From: an uncultured Flavobacteriales bacterium
GTDB taxonomy: Bacteria > Bacteroidota > Bacteroidia > Flavobacteriales_D > Crocinitomicaceae
Assembly: GCA_943789205.1 (NCBI GenBank)
Contig: CALSTG010000001.1
Location: 1,912,435-1,976,434, forward strand
Direction: 5' to 3'
Length of the DNA: 64,000 bases
The position numbers and the translations under genes were made by a program. A model generated the notes under the pieces. The model worked only from the letters and a program-made list of their open reading frames with translations. It did no database searches and was not told the DNA's origin. Shown here one piece after another: positions 43,505 to 53,221 of this stretch. Each line of letters opens with the position of its first letter. Position 1 is the first letter of the stretch.

Positions 43505-46500
43505 ATGAATCATAGCTTTGCCCTCCTAATATTACTTTTTTTAATTTCGAATCCAAAGTATTCTTTCACCCAAGAATACTGGCAACAGGAGGTGAATTAT
43601 AGGATGGATGTGCGCTTGGATGATGAGCATCACATGCTTCATGCGACTCAAGAATTTGAATACATCAATCATTCACCTGATACTTTACTTGAACTCTATA
43701 TACATATATGGCCAAATGCATATAGTAGCGGTCAAAGTGAGTTGTCAAAGCAGCTAGCAAGTAACGGAAATAACACATTGCTTTACAGTTCAGAAGAGGA
43801 TAGGGGCTACATAGATTCGCTTACTTTTAAGGTTAATGGAGAATTTGTAGAACATGTCGTATACGACCAGAAAATTGATATTGTCAAGCTAAAATTACCT
43901 TCATCCTTGTTGCCTGGTGCGTCGATAAATGTTTCGACACCGTTCCGAGTTAAATTACCTTCAGGTCGAATCTCTAGATTGGGCCATATTGGTCAATCCT
44001 ATCAAATCACGCAATGGTATCCTAAACCAGCGGTTTATGATAAAAATGGTTGGAACCCTATGCCTTATTTGAATCAAGGTGAGTTTTATTCAGAATTTGG
44101 TTCCTTTGATGTGTCCATAACTTTACCGGCTAATTATGTGGTCGGATCAACTGGTGACTTGCAGAATGCAAGTGAAATAAAATTCATGAATGAGTTGGCG
44201 GAGAAAACTGCCGGGGGAATTGAGTCTTTAGTCAATAACGCCAAAAGCGAAGGTGATTCACCTTTTCCTAAATCAGATTCGAAATTCAAAACAATTCGTT
44301 TTAAACAAGAACAAGTTCATGACTTTGCATGGTTTGCAGATAAGCGGTATTCTGTCTTGAAGGGTGAAATTGAGCTTCCTAAAACTCGAAAGCTTGTGGA
44401 TACATGGGCACTTTTTGTTCCGCAAAATGCAAGTCAATGGCAACATGCTATTGAATATTTAAATGATGCTACGTATTATTATTCTTTGTGGAATGGAAAT
44501 TATCCCTACAGTCATGTAACCGCTGTCGATGGCACAATCAGTGCGGGAGGCGGAATGGAGTATCCAAATGTCACTGTCATAGGTAATAGCTCAACCAAGG
44601 AAGAGCTTGAAATTGTTATTGTTCATGAAGTAGGTCACAATTGGTTTTATGGAATTTTGGGCAGTAATGAACGCGTTCACGGCTGGATGGATGAAGGAAT
44701 TAACACTTTAAACGAAGTAAGATATATTCAAACCAAGTATCCCGGAAATACGCGTCTTTCTGACATGGTTTTAAATGGAAGATTTCATTTGAATGATTTG
44801 GATTATCATGATTTGGGTGATTTAACTTATCGTTTTGCGCATACTACAGGTTATGATCAACCTATCGAGACGGACTCAAAGGAATTTTCTTCAGCGAATT
44901 ATGGAATCATCATGTATCAAAAAACGGGTTTGGTCTTTTATTACTTAAAAGATTATTTAGGGGACAGTGAATTTGACCGAGTAATGAATGTTTATTTTGA
45001 AAAATGGAAATTCAAGCATCCTCAACCTGAAGATTTACGTGCGTTGTTTGAATCAGAAACTGGGAAGGATCTTTCTTGGTTCTTTGAGGATTTAATACAA
45101 TCTACGAATCATGTTGACTATAAAATTAAATCTGTAAAACCTAAATTAAAAACTGGTTCTTTGGTAAGGGTTAAGAATGTAGGGCAAGTAAATGGCCCTA
45201 TCGAACTGAATGTCTTTAGTGATGACGATTTACTCGAAAGTTTATGGATCGAACCTGGGGAGACGCAGGTGGTTCTTAAATCAAATCTTTCTGATATCAC
45301 GCATGTTGTTATAGATGACAGTAGAGATATCCCTGAGATTTCAAGAAAAAACAATACATGGCGAAAAAAGGCCTTATTTCATAAAATAGAGCCTTTAAAA
45401 CTTGAGTTTGCTACTGGAGATCATGAGACAGATCGCTCTAATATATTTTGGACGCCTACAATTGCAGGAAATGCCTATGATGGCTTTATGTTTGGTACAG
45501 CTTTTCACAACTTGGGAATCCCTTTACAACGCTTTCAATATTTAGTAGCACCGCATTTTGGATTGAAAAGTAAAAGCTTAGTGGGGATTGCTGAGGCTTT
45601 ATATGTTGTACTTCCGAAGAATAAGATTAAGCAACTAAAAATTGGATCATCCCTAAAGTCATTTACGAATCCCGGAGTCTTTTCAACACGTTTCATAGGT
45701 TTTTCGCCGTATTTAAAGATGATTTTTGGTGACAGAAGTAAAAAGAACACCTTCTTTAGTTATGCTGAATTAAAGGGTATCTTAAAAGTCGATTATACAA
45801 CAGAAATGGCACTAGACCAAACCCATAGAGGTTTAAAAGCAAAGTACCTTTTTACAAAGGAATTTAAAAACACCTCTTTTACTATTTCTCCTACCTTAAC
45901 GTATTACGAGCAATTTATGAATATCGACGGGTTTGGGTTTCTAGATTTTGACCGGATGTTTCGTGCTGAGCTTAATGTAAGCTACAACATTAAGTTCCGA
46001 TTAGGGGATATGAAAAGGTACTTAAAGTTCAATGGTTATTTTGGTAAGAATTTAATGACGAAACTTACCACATTTGATAGTGACCACCAATCCTTATCAA
46101 TGTCTGGTGTTCAAGGGGGGCGAGATCTTTTTCTAGAGCAGTATTATTTTGCAAGAGGTGGGGTTCAGCAACAAATGGATGGTATGGGTAATTTTTATTC
46201 CACTTCTGCAGTTGGAACGAACAGGAACTGGATCGCATCTTTGACCTCATATATGGCGTTACCCGTAAAGCCTAACGTTTTTGGTCTGTTTTACAATCAA
46301 GGATTTTATCCTGGTTTTGAAAAGGTTGAATATATGTTTAATGCAGGTGCTGCATTTATTATTGGAGATATATTTGGACTGTATTTCCCCTTAGTTCGTT
46401 CTTCAAATATGGGTAAGCTCTTTACGGATAATTATCTAAAAGAAATACGTCTTACTTTACAGTTCAATATTGTTGCTAATGGATTTAATCTCGGGAAATT

Positions 46501-46510
46501 TATAAATTAA
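43505..46510 (+). CDS. M1-family metallopeptidase with C-terminal barrel-like domain
   Basis: 1001 residues from 43505 (MNHSFALLILLFLISNPKYS, signal peptide). The N-terminal M1 beta domain (about 30-260) leads to the catalytic domain. This has the exopeptidase motif SAGGGMEYPN and the zinc site HEVGH (residues 374-378) with the third ligand Glu-397 in GWMDEGIN, giving HExxH-x18-E. A helical part ends near 560. From about 630 to the end, about 370 residues are amphipathic beta strands with alternating aromatic residues (FKNTSFTISPTLTYYEQF; RAELNVSYNIKFRL; IRLTLQFNIVANGF). They look like an outer-membrane barrel or barrel-like domain rather than the usual ERAP1-like C-terminal helices. It would place the peptidase at the cell surface or facing the periplasm. 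sppA follows five bases later. Confidence 0.85.
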   Translation: MNHSFALLILLFLISNPKYSFTQEYWQQEVNYRMDVRLDDEHHMLHATQEFEYINHSPDTLLELYIHIWPNAYSSGQSELSKQLASNGNNTLLYSSEEDRGYIDSLTFKVNGEFVEHVVYDQKIDIVKLKLPSSLLPGASINVSTPFRVKLPSGRISRLGHIGQSYQITQWYPKPAVYDKNGWNPMPYLNQGEFYSEFGSFDVSITLPANYVVGSTGDLQNASEIKFMNELAEKTAGGIESLVNNAKSEGDSPFPKSDSKFKTIRFKQEQVHDFAWFADKRYSVLKGEIELPKTRKLVDTWALFVPQNASQWQHAIEYLNDATYYYSLWNGNYPYSHVTAVDGTISAGGGMEYPNVTVIGNSSTKEELEIVIVHEVGHNWFYGILGSNERVHGWMDEGINTLNEVRYIQTKYPGNTRLSDMVLNGRFHLNDLDYHDLGDLTYRFAHTTGYDQPIETDSKEFSSANYGIIMYQKTGLVFYYLKDYLGDSEFDRVMNVYFEKWKFKHPQPEDLRALFESETGKDLSWFFEDLIQSTNHVDYKIKSVKPKLKTGSLVRVKNVGQVNGPIELNVFSDDDLLESLWIEPGETQVVLKSNLSDITHVVIDDSRDIPEISRKNNTWRKKALFHKIEPLKLEFATGDHETDRSNIFWTPTIAGNAYDGFMFGTAFHNLGIPLQRFQYLVAPHFGLKSKSLVGIAEALYVVLPKNKIKQLKIGSSLKSFTNPGVFSTRFIGFSPYLKMIFGDRSKKNTFFSYAELKGILKVDYTTEMALDQTHRGLKAKYLFTKEFKNTSFTISPTLTYYEQFMNIDGFGFLDFDRMFRAELNVSYNIKFRLGDMKRYLKFNGYFGKNLMTKLTTFDSDHQSLSMSGVQGGRDLFLEQYYFARGGVQQQMDGMGNFYSTSAVGTNRNWIASLTSYMALPVKPNVFGLFYNQGFYPGFEKVEYMFNAGAAFIIGDIFGLYFPLVRSSNMGKLFTDNYLKEIRLTLQFNIVANGFNLGKFIN

Positions 46511-46515
46511 AAAAT

Positions 46516-48306
46516 ATGGAAGACAAGCAAACTAAAATACCATTCAAAAAATTATTTTTATCTGTCTTTTTATCTCGTATCTTATCATTTTTGGCCCTTA
46601 TTTCTTTGATAGGTTTCATCGTAGGCATTATCTTACTATTTGATTCTGAGGAAACGAATATTAAAAAAAATACAATTTTACATGTTCAGTTGAAAGGGCC
46701 AATAGCTGAGAAGGGAAGTGCTGAATTAGATCCATTATCATTATCAATTAATTCAACGAATGGACTCTCTGCATTACTTTATGGTCTTGAATCTGCGGCA
46801 TCTGATGATAATATTGAAGGGTTATTTTTAGATTTTGGCACCTTAAATTGTGGAATGGCAACTGCTCAAGAGCTGCGCAATGGAATTCAACGCTTCAAAG
46901 AGAGCAAGAAATTTGTTGTAGCATACAATTCAGGAGAATATATTTCTCAACAAGCCTATTATTTAGCTTCAGTAGCAGATGAAGTTTACGGTTTTCCTAC
47001 CTCAACTTTTCAGTGGCTGGGGTTAGGTGGTGAACTTTATTTCATAAAGGATATGCTTTCAAAGCTTGGTGTTGAAGTAGCGATTCTAAAAGGGAATAAC
47101 AATGACTTTAAGAGTGCTGTAGAACCATTGTTTCTTAATAAAATGAGTGACTCGAGTCGTTTACAAATGAATGCATATATGCAATCGACTTGGAATTCTA
47201 TGCTTGATGATATTATTGGGTCCCGACCATTAACCTATGATTTACTGAATTCCTATGCCTCCAATCTTGATATAAAAAATGTTGAAGATGCTGTAGACAA
47301 GGGTTTTATGGATAAATCTTTATACAAAGATGAAGTGCTGAAAATACTCATGAAAAAAGTAAATGTAAAAGCTCAAAAAGACTTGAATTTATATCAGTTT
47401 TCAGACTACAGTAATGATGTCTTTTATAGAAACCAAACACTTTCTCAGGCAGGCGAACCAACAGTAGCTGTTATTTTAGCCGAAGGTTCAATAGCAAAAG
47501 AGGGCAAGGGTTTTTCAAGTGATAATATTTGCAAGTTGTTTAGAGAGGTCAGAAAAATAAAGTCTATTAAGTCCGTTGTATTTCGGGTGAACAGTCCTGG
47601 AGGAAGTGCTTTGGCATCAGAAGAAATATGGCGTGAAGTTGCATTGACAAATAAAGAAATGAAGGTAATTGTTTCAATGGGTGACTATGCTGCTTCTGGA
47701 GGGTATTATGTATCGACACCAGCAGATTTTATTTTTGCAGACCCAACAACTTTGACGGGTTCAATCGGTGTATTTGGTGTGTTACCGTACACTAAAGAAA
47801 TGCTAGGTAAAATAGGTGTTGATGTTGACATTATTGGTACACATGAGCACTCTGTGATGTCTCTAAATCGCAAATTGACGGATACTGAATTTGCCGTTGC
47901 ACAAGGAGAAGTAAATAATATATATCAACAGTTTTTAGAAAGAGTTAGTAATGGGAGAAACCTGTCAAAGGACGCTGTCAATAAAATAGCGAGAGGTCGC
48001 GTTTGGACTGGGGCTGATGCAAAATCTGTTGGTTTGGTGGATTCTATAGGGTCTCTTTACATGGCCATTAACTATGCAAAGTCACTTAATGGAAATAAAT
48101 CTGATGAGGTCATTTATTTTCCAAAAGTTAAGGAGGACCCCTTCAAGGAGTTAATTTCGTTTATGGAGCATCAAGAACTAAATATTGAATCTTCGAATAA
48201 TATCATGAAGCACCCTATTCTTAAATCAATAGAGAGAAGTATTCAATTTAGCTCTGAATGGAATGGCGCAATGATGCGACTGCCTTTTCAAATAGAATAC
48301 AAATAG
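46516..48306 (+). CDS. sppA: Signal peptide peptidase SppA, long form
   Basis: 596 residues: an N-terminal membrane helix (about 15-42: FLSRILSFLALISLIGFIVG) and two tandem SppA/ClpP-like domains. The catalytic Lys is expected in the first (GNNNDFKSAVEPLFLNKMSD, about residue 200). The nucleophile Ser is in the second (GDYAASGGYYVSTPADFIFAD, followed by TGSIGVFG). This is the 67K type, as in E. coli, forming a tetrameric dome on the periplasmic face that degrades cleaved signal peptides and membrane fragments. Its start follows the M1 peptidase stop by five bases, suggesting joint expression of two peptidases. It converges with the E1 dehydrogenase gene with six bases between. Confidence 0.94.
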   Translation: MEDKQTKIPFKKLFLSVFLSRILSFLALISLIGFIVGIILLFDSEETNIKKNTILHVQLKGPIAEKGSAELDPLSLSINSTNGLSALLYGLESAASDDNIEGLFLDFGTLNCGMATAQELRNGIQRFKESKKFVVAYNSGEYISQQAYYLASVADEVYGFPTSTFQWLGLGGELYFIKDMLSKLGVEVAILKGNNNDFKSAVEPLFLNKMSDSSRLQMNAYMQSTWNSMLDDIIGSRPLTYDLLNSYASNLDIKNVEDAVDKGFMDKSLYKDEVLKILMKKVNVKAQKDLNLYQFSDYSNDVFYRNQTLSQAGEPTVAVILAEGSIAKEGKGFSSDNICKLFREVRKIKSIKSVVFRVNSPGGSALASEEIWREVALTNKEMKVIVSMGDYAASGGYYVSTPADFIFADPTTLTGSIGVFGVLPYTKEMLGKIGVDVDIIGTHEHSVMSLNRKLTDTEFAVAQGEVNNIYQQFLERVSNGRNLSKDAVNKIARGRVWTGADAKSVGLVDSIGSLYMAINYAKSLNGNKSDEVIYFPKVKEDPFKELISFMEHQELNIESSNNIMKHPILKSIERSIQFSSEWNGAMMRLPFQIEYK

Positions 48307-48312
48307 CGCGAC

Positions 48313-50763
48313 TTAATACAAAGAAGGAAAGGAGGAAGGGTCACTCTCAGTCATAATAGCGTATATCTTCTCCACAATATCATCAATATTTGGTTTTGAA
48401 AAGTAGTCTCCATCTGACCCATATGCAGGTCTATGGTCTTTTGAACTCATAGTGTGTGGTGCAGAGTCTAAATGATAAAAACATTCTTGTTCTACCATGA
48501 TTTTATCCAAAATATAACCTGTTGCACCACTACTGACATCTTCGTCTACAATCAATAAACGGTTCGTTTTTTTAATTGAATCAGAAATTAAATGTTTGAT
48601 ATCAAACGGAATTAAAGTTTGGATATCGATGAGCTCTACGGCAATACCCAATTGTGTAAGTTGTTGCGCTGCAACTTGACATAGATTAAAAGTTGAGCCA
48701 TAAGAGACAACAGTAATATCTTTACCTTCTTGGACAATATCAGGTACTCCTAAGGCTTCTTTAAAAGCACCTATGTTTTCAGGGTACTTCTCTTTAGTTC
48801 TGTAGCCATTTAGAGGTTCAACAACCAAAGCTGGTTCATCTGCAGCGAGAAGCGTGTTGTAAAAACCTGCTGCTTTTGTCATATTTCTAGGAACACAAAT
48901 ATGCATACCTCTTAGCGCATTAATGATCATTCCCATGGGAGATCCACTATGCCATATTCCTTCTAGTCGATGGCCTCTAGTACTAACAATTAAGGGTGCT
49001 TTTTGACCACCTTTAGTCCTGTATTGAACTGTAGATAAATCATCAGACAATACTTGAACTGCATAAAGTAAATAGTCCAAATATTGAATCTCAGCGATAG
49101 GTCTCAATCCGCGCATTGCCATTCCTATACCTTGTCCAATAATTGTACATTCTCTGATTCCAGTATCAAATACACGATTGACCCCAAAAGTATCTTGCAG
49201 ACCTTCAAGAGATTGGTTCACGCCACCAATTTTCCCAGCATCTTCCCCAAAAATGAGAAGTTCTGGCATTTGTTCTAGCTGTTTTTTAAAGTTTTCTCGC
49301 AAAATGATTCTTCCATCTTCCATGCGGCCATCCGAACCATAAATAGGTGCGACTGCTTCAACTTTATGAATATTAGCGTTTGATTCTGAATATAAATGTG
49401 AGCTGTATTTCTCGTGCGAGCTATCAATAGATTTTTTTATCCAATTTCCAAGCTCTTCTTTTTGAGGGGATTGCTCTTTGTGCAATAGTCGAAGCACTTT
49501 TCTCGCAGCATTAAGGAGGTCTTTTCTTATTGGCTCGTAAGTTTTCTTTAGCGCTTCTAATTCTTTAATTATAAAGGCTTTTTGGCTACTCGTTGCCGCA
49601 ACGGTTTCTATAATGTTTATGATTTCAGTCAGTTCTTCTTGAATTTCAGAGGTGAATCTTTTCCAAGAAATATTTTTTGCTTGTCTAACCTCTACTTTAG
49701 CCTCTTTTTGAAGCAATTCTAATGTTTCTTCATCCGCAATTTTATTGCCATCCACCTCAAATGCAAGAATCCATTCTTTGAATTTCGCTATGCAGTCGTA
49801 TTCTTTTTCCCATCTAAGACGTTCCTCAGTTTTATACCTTTCATGTGACCCTGATGTTGAATGGCCTTGTGGCTGGTTAACTTCCTTGACATGAATAAGA
49901 ACCGGCACGTGCTCTTCACGCGCAATTTGTACGGCTTTCTTGTATGTTTGACACAAATGTGCGTAGTCCCAACCTTTGGTAACAAATATTTCGTATCCTT
50001 TTTTGTCTTCGGTTCGTTGCATACCTGCTAATGCCTCCGATATAGAACCTTTTGTTGTTTGAAATTCTCTTGGAACAGATATGCCATATCCATCATCCCA
50101 TACTGACATAACCAACGGTATTTGCATAACACCCGCGGCATTTATAGATTCCCAAAATGGTCCTTCACTTGTTGAGGCATCGCCTATGGTACCAAAAGCA
50201 ACCTCGTTTCCTTTATTTGTAAATTTCTTTGAGTTTTCAAGTGCACTTAAAGCCTCATTTTCTCGATATACTTTCGATGCTTGAGCAAGGCCGACAAGTC
50301 TTGGCATCTGACCCGCAGTTGGCGAAATATCCGAGCTGCTATTTTTTTGTTGCATGAGATTTTTCCAATGCCCATCCATATCCAGGTTTCTTGTCGCATA
50401 ATGACCTCCCATTTGACGTCCGGCAGACTGAGGTTCTATTGCAACATCGGTATGTGCATAAAGCCCTGAGAAATACTGCTCAATTGTAAGCTCCTTAATC
50501 GCTAACATTATGGTTTGATCTCGATAATAACCTGATCTAAAATCACCGTTCTGAAATTCCTTAGCTAAGGCAATTTGTGCAAGCTCTTTACCGTCGCCAA
50601 AAATTCCAAATTTAGCTTTCCCTGTTAAAACCTCTTTTCTTCCTAATAAAGAGGCCTCTCTTGATAAACAAGCCAATTTGTAATCCTCCAATATTGTTGT
50701 TTTAAAGGATTCGAAATTTACATTTTCGTTTTGCTGTTTTTCTTTTTGTGATGTACCTTTCAT
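48313..50763 (-). CDS. Fused alpha/beta 2-oxo acid dehydrogenase E1 (thiamine diphosphate-dependent)
   Basis: 816 residues combining an E1-alpha part (about 20-450: RSGYYRDQTIMLAI, GRQMGGHYATR, GTIGDASTSEGPFWESINAAG, VWDDGYGISVP) and an E1-beta part (about 470-816: LLIFGEDAGKIGGVNQSLEGL, AEIQYLDYLLYAVQVLSDD, VVSYGSTFNLC, DVSSGATGYI). It decarboxylates a branched-chain 2-oxo acid or pyruvate and passes the acyl group to E2. The thiamine-binding motif has GDAS for GDG and WDDGYG for the usual NN, which I recall as normal for this Bacteroidota family. The promoter box shows that the ATG at 50763, not the TTG at 50772, is the start. No E2 or E3 gene is near. Confidence 0.88.
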   Translation of the reverse strand: MKGTSQKEKQQNENVNFESFKTTILEDYKLACLSREASLLGRKEVLTGKAKFGIFGDGKELAQIALAKEFQNGDFRSGYYRDQTIMLAIKELTIEQYFSGLYAHTDVAIEPQSAGRQMGGHYATRNLDMDGHWKNLMQQKNSSSDISPTAGQMPRLVGLAQASKVYRENEALSALENSKKFTNKGNEVAFGTIGDASTSEGPFWESINAAGVMQIPLVMSVWDDGYGISVPREFQTTKGSISEALAGMQRTEDKKGYEIFVTKGWDYAHLCQTYKKAVQIAREEHVPVLIHVKEVNQPQGHSTSGSHERYKTEERLRWEKEYDCIAKFKEWILAFEVDGNKIADEETLELLQKEAKVEVRQAKNISWKRFTSEIQEELTEIINIIETVAATSSQKAFIIKELEALKKTYEPIRKDLLNAARKVLRLLHKEQSPQKEELGNWIKKSIDSSHEKYSSHLYSESNANIHKVEAVAPIYGSDGRMEDGRIILRENFKKQLEQMPELLIFGEDAGKIGGVNQSLEGLQDTFGVNRVFDTGIRECTIIGQGIGMAMRGLRPIAEIQYLDYLLYAVQVLSDDLSTVQYRTKGGQKAPLIVSTRGHRLEGIWHSGSPMGMIINALRGMHICVPRNMTKAAGFYNTLLAADEPALVVEPLNGYRTKEKYPENIGAFKEALGVPDIVQEGKDITVVSYGSTFNLCQVAAQQLTQLGIAVELIDIQTLIPFDIKHLISDSIKKTNRLLIVDEDVSSGATGYILDKIMVEQECFYHLDSAPHTMSSKDHRPAYGSDGDYFSKPNIDDIVEKIYAIMTESDPSSFPSLY

Positions 50764-50769
50764 TGCTTG

Positions 50770-50798
50770 CAAATATAGGGAAAAAATAGTGCTTCAAA
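50770..50798 (-). promoter_or_regulatory. Promoter of the E1 dehydrogenase gene
   Basis: On the minus strand, TTTG (50795-50798), 17 bases, TATATTTG (50770-50777). The box ends only six bases before the ATG at 50763, so the transcript should be leaderless or nearly so. Confidence 0.65.
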
Positions 50799-50876
50799 TG
50801 GAGTTTTTGGTATTCCCAATTTAACCTATCTTTAAGATTGAGTATCAATAATACGAGACAATAAATACAAATGATT

Positions 50877-51572
50877 ATGCAAATTGAAATCTGTGCGTCT
50901 AGTTATACCTCTTTAGAACTTGCGGCTCAACATAAAGTCAGTCGGGTTGAATTATGTCAGAATCTAAGTTGTGGTGGATTAACACCTTCTTTAGCGCTTG
51001 TTAGGAGGTCCTTAGCTTTGGATTTGAATACACATGTGCTAATTCGTCCGCGAGCAGGAGATTTTTGTTATTCAGAAAGCGAATGCCAACAAATTATCGA
51101 TGAAGTTCATCTATACAAGGAACTAGGAATACAAGGTTTAGTAATTGGAGCGTTATCAAAAGAAAGACGATTATTGACTTCTCTAATTAGACAGATTAGA
51201 GAAATAAGCTTTGGTCTTGAGCTTACTTTTCACAAGGCCTTTGACGATATTGTCCGATTGGAAAAGTGCAATGGATACTTTAATTGAAGCTAAAATTTGA
51301 TCGAATTCTAACCTCAGGTCAATCGGCAAATGTCCTTGAGGGGATAGAAACGCTGAAGATCTTATAAATCATATGCCAATGGGCGTATACAAATTTTACC
51401 AGGTGGGGGAGTAGGAGTTGACAACATTCAAGCCTATTCTAAATGGATTGCAACCTGACGAAATTCATTTTTCAGGGACAAAAAAGGAAGTAAAAGACAA
51501 TTCTGAATATTTTGCTTCAGATGTGCTTGCAGTGTAGATTCGCAAGAAGCTACAAAATCTTGGTGGAATTGA
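50877..51572 (+). pseudogene. cutC: Decayed copper homeostasis protein CutC
   Basis: The first frame encodes a convincing CutC N-terminal half (MQIEICASSYTSLELAAQHK; RVELCQNLSCGGLTPSLALV; LIRPRAGDFCYSE; LTFHKAFDDIVR) and stops at 51287. CutC homology then continues in other frames: AMDTLIEA, then KFDRILTSGQSANVLEGIE, then ANGRIQILPGGGVGVDNIQAYSKW, then DEIHFSGTKKEVKDNSEYF, then VDSQEATKSWWN with a stop at 51570-51572. At least five frame changes or stops are needed to rebuild a full-length protein of about 235 residues. This is too many for sequencing error in a region whose neighbours are intact. CutC is a TIM-barrel protein once linked to copper tolerance. Confidence 0.92.
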
Positions 51573-51587
51573 CTAAATCGTATCGGG

Positions 51588-52838
51588 CTATTTAACAGGA
51601 GCAATCTTGTCAGCCATATACTCACCAGCTTTCAACTTACCTACAATTTTAGAAAAACAATCAATAGTAAATGAGACATCTTCCAAAGTATGGGAAGCTG
51701 TAGGTATAAGTCGTAAAATAATCATACCCTTAGGTACAACAGGGTATACAACCATTGAGCAAAAGACATTAAAGTTTTCGCGCAAGTCGTAAATTAAATT
51801 TGTCGCTTCTGGTATGGATCCATTCAGATAAACAGGGGTAACGCATGAGTTTGAAGGCCCTATTTCAAAGCCATTGTCTACCAATCCACTCTTGAGCGCA
51901 TTCGTAATCTCCCATAATTTATCTTTATGTGCTGTACTTCTTCTCATGATCTCGAGCCTTTTTAACGCACCTTTTACGAGCGTCATAGGAAGAGATTTTG
52001 CGAAAATTTGAGAACGCATATTGTACCTAAGAAATTCTACTACTTGTGCATCGCTAGAAATAAATCCACCGATTAATGCAAATGACTTTGCGAACGTTCC
52101 AAAATAGATGTCAATACCATCTTGGCAGCCTTGCTCTTGTCCAGTTCCGCCACCTTTTGCACCAAGTGTTCCTATACCATGGGCATCGTCAACGAAAAGT
52201 CTGAAATTATATTTTTCCTTTAAAGCAACAATTTCTTTTAGTTTCCCTTGATCTCCTCTCATTCCGAAGACACCTTCAGTAATGACAAGAATTGCACCAC
52301 CTGTTTCTTCCGCAAGTTTTTCTGCTCTTATCAATTGTTTTTCACAATCTTCAACATCATTATGTTTGAAGACATATCTTTTACCCATGTGAAGACGAAC
52401 ACCGTCCAGAATACATGCATGAGATTCAGCATCGTAAACAATAACATCCTTCCTGTCAACGAGTGCATCAATACAAGAAAGTACTGCTTGGTATCCGAAG
52501 TTACAAAGTATGGTATCCTCCTTTTCTACAAATTCAGAGAGTTCATTTTCAAGTTGTTCGTGAAAATCTGTATTTCCACTCATCATACGAGCTCCCATTG
52601 GGTGTGAAAATCCATATTCCTGAGCTACCTCAGCGTCTAGCTTTCTAACTTCCGGGTCATTTGCTAAGCCTAAATAATTATTTAATGACCAGTTGAGCAT
52701 TTTTCTACCTCTAAAAACCATGTGTGGGCTAATTTCACCCTCAAGTTTTGGAAATGTAAAATAACCATGGGATTCTTTAGCGTGGATTCCTAATGGTCCT
52801 CTATTGGCTTGAATTTTCTCAAAAATATCTGCAGACAT
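51588..52838 (-). CDS. Serine palmitoyltransferase-like alpha-oxoamine synthase
   Basis: 416 residues of the PLP-dependent class II aminotransferase/alpha-oxoamine synthase family: NWSLNNYLGLANDPEV, YGFSHPMGARMMSGNTDFHEQLE, LFVDDAHGIGTLG, the PLP Lys in YFGTFAKSFALIGGF, and the C-terminal RLIPTASHT. Family members condense an amino acid with an acyl-CoA. In Bacteroidota the close homologue is serine palmitoyltransferase (first step of sphingolipid synthesis); 2-amino-3-ketobutyrate-CoA ligase is the alternative. I start at the ATG at 52838 (MSADIFEKIQANRG). A TAACTTTG box on the minus strand at 52862-52869 is a likely promoter element. Confidence 0.85.
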   Translation of the reverse strand: MSADIFEKIQANRGPLGIHAKESHGYFTFPKLEGEISPHMVFRGRKMLNWSLNNYLGLANDPEVRKLDAEVAQEYGFSHPMGARMMSGNTDFHEQLENELSEFVEKEDTILCNFGYQAVLSCIDALVDRKDVIVYDAESHACILDGVRLHMGKRYVFKHNDVEDCEKQLIRAEKLAEETGGAILVITEGVFGMRGDQGKLKEIVALKEKYNFRLFVDDAHGIGTLGAKGGGTGQEQGCQDGIDIYFGTFAKSFALIGGFISSDAQVVEFLRYNMRSQIFAKSLPMTLVKGALKRLEIMRRSTAHKDKLWEITNALKSGLVDNGFEIGPSNSCVTPVYLNGSIPEATNLIYDLRENFNVFCSMVVYPVVPKGMIILRLIPTASHTLEDVSFTIDCFSKIVGKLKAGEYMADKIAPVK

Positions 52839-53101
52839 AAATATTGGCTTAAACTTTACCACAAAGTTAGGTATTTAGTAGAATAGAGATAGCATTTTAT
52901 TAAAAAAAAATGGTTTGACTAAAATCTAATCAAAAGCCAGACCAAATAAAGGTATTAAGCGTGTTTCACATTTGAATGTTTAAATCTTCTATCTCGAAAA
53001 TTGTCCATTAAATATCTCAATTACCATTAAAAAGTATTGAACACTAAAATGGCAAAAACTAGACAGTGAAACTAAATTAGGAGTCCAACGTAATAGTTAT
53101 T

Positions 53102-53221
53102 ATGGCAGAAAGACACAGTAAAAGAAGTACAATAGCCCTTTGGATCGCAGTTATTGCACTTCTTATTTCGTTAATAAACTTGTACTTGGCAACTGAGTTG
53201 CCAGGTGTAGCAAATCAATAG
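53102..53221 (+). CDS. Possible small single-pass membrane protein, 39 residues
   Basis: An open frame from ATG 53102 to TAG 53219-53221. The N terminus is short and basic (MAERHSKRSTIALW), followed by one hydrophobic helix (IAVIALLISLINLYLA) and a short tail. The layout (positive-inside, one helix) is typical of real small membrane proteins and unlikely by chance in such a compact form. It lies in the 376-base gap between two minus-strand genes and its end overlaps the end of the GAPDH gene by seven bases. No promoter is clear. Unknown function. Confidence 0.45.
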   Translation: MAERHSKRSTIALWIAVIALLISLINLYLATELPGVANQ

